A stretch of DNA of 64,000 nucleotides from Streptomyces sindenensis. Lineage in GTDB: Bacteria > Actinomycetota > Actinomycetes > Streptomycetales > Streptomycetaceae. Positions 62,955-64,000 of this stretch are shown here, one piece after another. The DNA lies in contig NZ_BMSG01000033.1 of the NCBI RefSeq assembly GCF_014649035.1, positions 19,316 to 83,315 on the forward strand, written 5' to 3'. The translations under genes and the position numbers were made by a program. Each line of letters starts with the position of its first letter. Positions within the stretch are counted from its first letter, which is position 1. The notes below the pieces were generated by a model. It saw nothing but the letters and a program-made list of their open reading frames with translations, was not told where the DNA came from and searched no databases.

Positions 62955-63263
62955 ATGGCGCACGAGGACTGGACCGTGGACCTGCTGCACGTTGGCCTGC
63001 CCCACTCGGCGTCCCGGCAGCAGCTGCTCCAGGACGTCAACCTCACCTCGATCGAGGACCTGCCCGCAGTCCTCGACGGCTGGGCTTCGGCCGCCGAGCA
63101 GCTCGAAGCAGCCCGCCCCCGCATCGAGGCCGCCCGCGCCCACATGAAGACGCGCGGCGCTCTCCCTGACGACCTGGAGACCAGGGACGTCACCGCCGAC
63201 GTGCTCAGGGACGCCGAGCCGCGCCAGGGTAACCAGGGCGACCGCAGCCGGGGAGCGGTGTGA
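62955..63263 (+). CDS. Possible antitoxin-type protein
   Basis: 102 residues from ATG with ggagggg upstream. Helical (ASRQQLLQDVNLTSIEDLPA; WASAAEQLEAARPRIEAARA) with a charged C-terminus. It overlaps the next gene by 4 bases, the layout of a toxin-antitoxin pair, and the following gene is RelE-like but broken. Exact family not recognised. Confidence 0.6.
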   Translation: MAHEDWTVDLLHVGLPHSASRQQLLQDVNLTSIEDLPAVLDGWASAAEQLEAARPRIEAARAHMKTRGALPDDLETRDVTADVLRDAEPRQGNQGDRSRGAV

Positions 63264-63552
63264 CCTACCGGCTCAACTTCCCCACCGACGTCTTCGACAC
63301 CTACAAGCAACTCCCCGAGCTCGCCCGGCGGGACCTCGCACTCGCCCTGATCGACGCCCAGCAGGACCCGCTCGCGTAGTCGCCGTACGGGCAGGACGAC
63401 GGCATCATCCGTACCGTCGCTCAGGGCCACGTCACCGCGGTGATCCTCCTCGGCCACGACACGGCCACGTCACCGCGGTGATCCTCCTCGGCCACGACAC
63501 GGCCACGATGACCGTCCTCACGATCGCGTATGCCAGCACGGCCAACGCGTAG
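63260..63552 (+). pseudogene. RelE-like gene with amber stop and 38-bp duplication
   Basis: GTG start: VTYRLNFPTDVFDTYKQLPE, LALIDAQQDPLA, TAG at 63377-63379, then SPYGQDDGIIRTVAQGHVTA and VILLGHDTAT. An exact 38-bp tandem duplication then shifts the frame; removing one copy restores MTVLTIAYASTANA and a stop. The fold pattern resembles RelE/ParE-like toxins. Two independent lesions make it inactive. Confidence 0.75.
63428..63503 (+). repeat. Exact 38-bp tandem duplication
   Basis: Copy 1 63428-63465 and copy 2 63466-63503 are identical (cacgtcaccgcggtgatcct to gacacggc). The length is not a multiple of three, so it breaks the RelE-like frame. Identity implies a recent event. Confidence 0.95.
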
Positions 63553-63750
63553 CCCGAGACCACCTGAACCCATCAGCTCAACACAGATCAGTACCTGGAT
63601 AGTTGTCCAACGAAGCCGAACCGACATCATCCGGAACCTCTCACCCGCACTCCTCCAGAATCTCCATCGCCAGAGGCACCACCCCGAAATCCGGATTCCC
63701 CGAAAGTTCTCCCTTAAGGAAGCACCCGAGCCCTCACCCTCGCAGCTAGC

Positions 63751-64000
63751 CCCGCGAAGCGGGTAAGGGTCAGGGAGCGCAGCGGACGGACCCTCAAGGT
63801 TCCGGGAACCGGAACCGCCTGAGGCTGCGTCAGCAGCCTCGTTTCCCTGGAGCAACGCGGAAGGGAAACCAGTCGAACTCGAAGCGCAGCGCAGAGTTCG
63901 ACAGCCGCTGCTTCGCAGCGGCTGTCACTTGGTCAGACCGAGCGCAACGCGCGAGGTCCCCCTTGGAGCCTGCGCAGCAGGCTCTTACCCGCTCCGCGGG
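63751..64000. repeat. Right telomere, multiple palindromes
   Basis: Ends in cccgctccgcggg (63988-64000). Going inward: gagcctgc/gcaggctc with gca loop (63966-63984); gacc-ga-gcgc/gcgc-ga-ggtc (63936-63958); a 12-bp stem with ttc loop (63900-63926); gtcgaactc/gagttcgac (63872-63902); gtttccct/agggaaac (63841-63869); gaggctgc/gcagcctc (63821-63840); ggttccgg/ccggaacc with gaa loop (63798-63816); cccgc-gaa-gcggg (63751-63763). Short 3-base loops and tight packing are the hallmarks of Streptomyces telomeres, where the 3' strand folds for end patching by Tap and Tpg. Confidence 0.92.

Noticed and set aside
422..63379. Idea that TAG is a sense codon in this organism
   Set aside because: Intact genes in the window use all three stops normally, including TAG at the end of the sigma gene at 37088. 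The amber codons lie in genes with other damage or in dead transposases.
1..64000. CRISPR arrays, tRNA or rRNA genes
   Set aside because: No regularly spaced repeats of CRISPR type and no cloverleaf-like or rRNA sequence was noticed on reading; a covariance-model scan would settle this.

Overview
This window reads as the terminal 64 kb of a linear Streptomyces (or very close actinomycete) replicon. Coding regions have strong G/C third positions. There is a telomere-capping pair, tap and tpg (15555-18359), and an SsgA-family sporulation domain (about 58695-59174). The last 250 bases are a dense run of small palindromes ending at base 64000 in cccgctccgcggg, the reverse complement of the first palindrome of archetypal Streptomyces telomeres. 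Base 64000 is therefore at or within a few bases of the physical right end. Linear plasmid and chromosome arm cannot be told apart from sequence alone. No housekeeping gene was seen, and most genes are accessory.

Layout. 0.2-5.3 kb is an insertion-sequence pile-up: a dead IS630-type transposase, an IS5-type element against its 3' end, and a complete IS21-type element (2485-5304, 49-bp terminal repeats, 5-bp ccggt target duplication) that carries a 140-residue passenger gene. 5.5-9.6 kb holds a Cys-rich protein, an XRE regulator with a repeat-rich shared control region, a DUF6083-like protein and a UvrD-like helicase. 9.6-14.4 kb is a polymorphic-toxin locus on the minus strand: a SUKH-4/deaminase-like protein, an NTPase with a beta-propeller-like C-terminus, a deaminase toxin and its SUKH-4 immunity protein. 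15.5-21 kb holds tpg-tap and a divergent SF2 helicase with helicase-associated repeats.

21-36 kb is mixed accessory material: a CoiA-like nuclease, a secreted HNH nuclease, an AlbA_2 protein with a partner, DUF6042-like, a methyltransferase, an XRE/TPR regulator and GNATs. It includes an A-tract and palindrome-rich non-coding stretch at 27.7-28.2 kb. 36-44 kb is built around a MobF-type relaxase (37992-42074, minus) broken by one in-frame TGA. It is flanked on both sides by similar cassettes (sigma factor, short hydrophobic protein, Arg-rich coil/membrane protein) that point inward. Long inverted repeats just upstream of the relaxase are an oriT candidate.

44-56 kb looks like a defence and regulation island: an XRE-coiled coil-receiver fusion, a two-HEPN protein, a DUF6308-like protein, an Mrr-like nuclease, and an ASCH plus GNAT-PIN operon. 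A second HNH nuclease copy and a second DUF6308-like fragment show that two parts of the window share duplicated segments, one copy of each pair being broken. 56-64 kb is subtelomeric: a third sigma factor overlapping an SsgA-domain protein, a DUF4231/SLATT-like membrane protein, a truncated second tpg, nuclease-like fragments, several decaying genes and the telomere.
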